Origin: UBA4656 sp002405525
GTDB taxonomy: Bacteria > Pseudomonadota > Gammaproteobacteria > Xanthomonadales > Ahniellaceae
DNA: 25,543 nucleotides
Direction of reading: 5' to 3'
Assembly: GCA_036723735.1 (NCBI GenBank)
Contig: DAIMGT010000056.1
Location: 1-25,543, forward strand
The notes beneath the pieces were generated by a model. It searched no databases, had not been told where the DNA came from, and worked only from the letters and a program-made list of their open reading frames with translations. Positions 23,264-25,543 of the stretch are shown here, one piece after another. The stretch's first letter is position 1, and each line of letters begins with the position of its first letter. The translations under genes and the position numbers were made by a program.

Positions 23264-24168
23264 CCGTCTCCGACGCGCTGCGCCAATGGCGCGCCCTCGG
23301 CTTGCATTCGACCATCGGACCGCACCGGATCTTCGTCCGCGAAGCGGCAGACGTCACGCGCCCGGCGCTGCTGTTGCTGCACGGGTTTCCCACCGCCGGC
23401 TTCGACTGGCAGCCGCTGTGGCACGGCCTGGCCGGGCGCTTCCATCTCATCGCGCCCGACCTGCTGGGCTTCGGTTTCAGCAGCAAGCCCCGCGACCACC
23501 GCTACACCGTCGTCGAGCAGGCCGACTTGGTGGAGCGCCTGCTGCGCGAACGCGAGATCGCACGCGTGCACGTGCTGGCGCACGATCTCGGCGACAGCGT
23601 GGCGCAGGAGCTGCTGGCCCGCCACGAAATTCGGCGCCGCGACGGCACCGATGGTCCCCGGATCGACTCGATCGTGTTCCTCAACGGGGGCCTTTTCCCC
23701 GAAGCGCACCGACCGCGTCCGATCCAGCGCCTGCTGGCTTCGCCCTTGGGACCGCTGCTGGTTCGCCTGCTCGACCGCCGGCGCTTCGAGCGCAGCCTGG
23801 CGGCGGTGTTCGGCCCGGGCACGCGGCCCACGCCGCACTGGCTGGCCGATGCCTGGACGCTCGTATCGCACGACGACGGACATCGTCTGGCGCCGCGGCT
23901 GCTGGCCTACATCGGCGAGCGGCAGGCGATGCGTCCGCGCTGGGTCGGCGCGATGCTGCACACCCAGGTGCCGCTGCGCCTGGTCGACGGCGCCGCCGAT
24001 CCCGTGTCGGGCGCGACGCTCATTGCCCGCTACCGGAAGCTGCTGCCGCAGCCCGACGTGGTCGAACTGCCCGGCATCGGCCACTGGCCACAAGTCGAGG
24101 CCCCGGCCGCAGTTCTGGATGCCTGCCGCGCGTTCTGGGACCGGATCGGGGTCGAGCGCGCGGCCTGA
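23260..24168 (+). CDS. Alpha/beta-hydrolase, MEST/haloalkane dehalogenase-like
   Basis: The 302-residue protein has the alpha/beta-hydrolase fold with LLLLHGFPTAGFDW (37-50, oxyanion-side HGFP). The nucleophile elbow reads HDLGDSVAQELLAR, so the nucleophile is Asp109, as in haloalkane dehalogenases and epoxide hydrolases, not Ser. Asp247 (DGAADPVSG) and His274 (PGIGHWPQVE) are the likely acid and base. Segments such as LNGGLFPEAHRPRPIQRLL, VFGPGTRPT and RWVGAM closely match the eukaryotic MEST/PEG1 family, as I recall it, whose reaction is unknown. There is no signal peptide. The ATG overlaps the pbpC stop (ATGA), so translation is coupled to the A2M-pbpC operon, although a cytoplasmic lipid- or epoxide-acting hydrolase has no obvious role there. 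Confidence 0.9.
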   Translation: MTVSDALRQWRALGLHSTIGPHRIFVREAADVTRPALLLLHGFPTAGFDWQPLWHGLAGRFHLIAPDLLGFGFSSKPRDHRYTVVEQADLVERLLREREIARVHVLAHDLGDSVAQELLARHEIRRRDGTDGPRIDSIVFLNGGLFPEAHRPRPIQRLLASPLGPLLVRLLDRRRFERSLAAVFGPGTRPTPHWLADAWTLVSHDDGHRLAPRLLAYIGERQAMRPRWVGAMLHTQVPLRLVDGAADPVSGATLIARYRKLLPQPDVVELPGIGHWPQVEAPAAVLDACRAFWDRIGVERAA

Positions 24169-24195
24169 CCGGCGCTGCGCGAAACAGCCGCGCAC

Positions 24196-24211
24196 GCGGG
24201 CCACGGCCCGC
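24196..24211. terminator. Hairpin between convergent genes, weak terminator candidate
   Basis: GCGGGCC (24196-24202) and GGCCCGC (24205-24211) form a short GC-rich hairpin 28 bases after the hydrolase stop. No T-tract follows on either strand, so termination here, if any, would not be of the classical intrinsic type. The rest of 24169-24311 shows nothing recognisable. Confidence 0.2.
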
Positions 24212-24311
24212 AACGGCGCCCCGGGAGCGACTGGTCCGCAGCGGAGAGACTGGACGGCGCACGCCTCCACGATCGTCCAACGCCCCGCCGCAACCGCGCG
24301 GCGAGGTCGGA

Positions 24312-25543
24312 TCAGTTCGGTTCGAACCCGTTGCGAAGCAGCAGGTCGGCCTCGCCGAGATCCAGCGCGAGGTTCAACTGCACGTTGCCGGTGCCGCCGG
24401 ACGCCGAAGGCGCGGCGACCGCGATGCGGTACGTGGCACCGGCTTGTGCGCCGAAGGCGACGCGCGAGGCGGTGTTGCCGCTGCCGAAATTGTTGTTGGC
24501 CCCCAGTGGCACCAGGTCGGCCAGGTCGGCGCCGGTGTAGACGGCGAGCAGGGTGTCCGCCGCGCTGCCCTGGGTGTCGATCACCACCGCCCCCGCAGCG
24601 GGCGCCGTCCAGCGCCACCACACCGAACTGCCGTTCGCGTTCCGTCCATTGTGCGGCGGTTCGAGGAACTCGAGCGTCGCGTTCGCCGTGGTGCCGCTGG
24701 TGTTGGCGCTGGTGCCCGTCAGCGCGATCGCGTCCGCGAAATCGTCATTCGGCGGGCCCGCGAGGCCGGTGATCCGGCCCTGCGCGCGAGCCGGGTATGC
24801 GATCTCGTAATCGACGCCATCGACGAGGTCGATGATGACCGTCTCGGCAGGCTCGCTGATCGCGTCGCTGACTGGATTGGCGACGAGGTCGACGGAGGCC
24901 GCGCCGGCCGGGATCTCGACATGGCGGTTCGCAGCCGTCGAGAACGTGTAGTCGCCACCGGTGCCGCCGGTGAAGAAAGCTGTGCCGCTGCGATCGAACC
25001 AAACCCGCAGCATCGCCGCGGTCGGTCCGTTGCGCGAGACGCGGAACACCAGCGGGTCGCCCGGCGCCTCGGCCGCGTTTGCGTCGACTGCAGCTACCGA
25101 CACCGCCGGCAGCGCGCTGGCGTTGAAGTCGAGCCCGGCGACATTCGCGGTGGGCGTCAGCGGGTTGGCGAACGCAGGCGCGATCGCATGACCGACCGCC
25201 GCCGCCGACAACGTCACGGCCGCGCCCGAGGCAAGCCCGGTGACCGTGTACTCGCCGTTCGAATCGGTCCAGCCGCCGCGAAAGTTGCCGCCGGTCTGGC
25301 CGTTGCTCACCAGCACGCCCTCCAGCGGCTGCCCGCCGCCCAGCACGCGCCCACTGACGCGCAGAGTGCTCGGGCTGCCGACGGTGACCAGCAGCCTCGC
25401 GCTGCCGCGCCCGCCCTTCATGTCGCTGGCCGCCGCGCGAACCGCATAGTGCCCGGTGGTCGGGAAGCTGCGCGTTGCGGTCGCGCTGTTGGTTCCGCCG
25501 AAGGTGCCGTCGCCCCAGTCCCAGGACCAGGCCAGCGCATCGC
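24312..25543 (-). CDS. Secreted multidomain beta-sandwich protein, 3' part only
   Basis: 409 residues of the C-terminal part are visible and the 5' end lies beyond the window; a Met codon at 25421 is internal because domain sequence continues upstream of it. In order, the visible part has: the end of a PKD domain (WSWDWGDGTFGG, then FPTTGHYAVRAAAS); a carboxypeptidase-regulatory-like domain (VSGRVLGGGQPLEGVLVS, SNGEYTVTGL); a Calx-beta-like domain (PLVFRVSRNG, DYTFSTA, ISEPAETVIIDLVDG); and a PPC-like domain (PNDDFADAIALTG, SSVWWRWTAPAAGAVVIDT, DTLLAVYTG). It ends LLLRNGFEPN. These are extracellular adhesion or accessory modules; any catalytic domain would be upstream. Short tails of the NGFE/DGFE kind seem frequent on secreted proteins of Lysobacterales. 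It converges on the hydrolase gene. Confidence 0.85.
   Translation of the reverse strand, partial: DALAWSWDWGDGTFGGTNSATATRSFPTTGHYAVRAAASDMKGGRGSARLLVTVGSPSTLRVSGRVLGGGQPLEGVLVSNGQTGGNFRGGWTDSNGEYTVTGLASGAAVTLSAAAVGHAIAPAFANPLTPTANVAGLDFNASALPAVSVAAVDANAAEAPGDPLVFRVSRNGPTAAMLRVWFDRSGTAFFTGGTGGDYTFSTAANRHVEIPAGAASVDLVANPVSDAISEPAETVIIDLVDGVDYEIAYPARAQGRITGLAGPPNDDFADAIALTGTSANTSGTTANATLEFLEPPHNGRNANGSSVWWRWTAPAAGAVVIDTQGSAADTLLAVYTGADLADLVPLGANNNFGSGNTASRVAFGAQAGATYRIAVAAPSASGGTGNVQLNLALDLGEADLLLRNGFEPN

Overview
The window is about 25.5 kb of very GC-rich DNA with strong G/C third-position bias. It looks like a gammaproteobacterium, most plausibly of the Lysobacterales/Xanthomonadales. This placement is inference from gene content, a lipoprotein A2M/PbpC pair, PhaF/PhaI-type phasins and a secreted protein ending in an NGFE-type tail. 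No rRNA, tRNA, CRISPR or intact mobile element was seen. The first ~160 bases are almost pure C and look like a contig-end artefact.

Region 1 (about 160-11,100) is dominated by neutral-lipid storage. It holds a phasin (267-815), a GT2-like glycosyltransferase (1187-2923, minus) and a two-domain fatty acyl-CoA reductase of the Marinobacter Maqu_2507 type (2970-4952, minus). Divergent from the reductase are an acyl-CoA-binding protein (5149-5478) and a coupled TetR regulator resembling PhaD (5475-6140). Then come a second phasin (6253-6678, minus), a TPR-like protein (6824-7672), an AbgT-family transporter (7734-9296) and a wax ester synthase/DGAT (9312-11060, minus). Together these give activation-to-storage logic: ACBP carries acyl-CoA, the reductase makes fatty alcohol, WS/DGAT joins alcohol and acyl-CoA into wax ester, phasins may coat the inclusion, and the TetR protein may control the set from the reductase/ACBP intergenic region. 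That region carries a near-perfect 14-bp inverted repeat and a good promoter.

Region 2 (about 11,200-15,650) starts with a decayed vapBC locus. It is followed by a minus-strand light-dependent DNA repair operon: an FeS-type cryptochrome/(6-4) photolyase, an SDR lacking the catalytic tyrosine, a class I CPD photolyase and a small hypothetical ORF.

Region 3 (about 15,650-24,170) is a 370-bp intergenic region rich in inverted repeats, then a tightly packed plus-strand operon: a lipoprotein alpha-2-macroglobulin with an intact thioester motif, penicillin-binding protein 1C, and an alpha/beta-hydrolase of the MEST/haloalkane dehalogenase-like type whose start overlaps the pbpC stop.

Region 4 (24,312 to the end) is the 3' part of a large secreted multidomain protein (PKD, carboxypeptidase-regulatory-like, Calx-beta and PPC-like domains) on the minus strand. 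It runs off the window.
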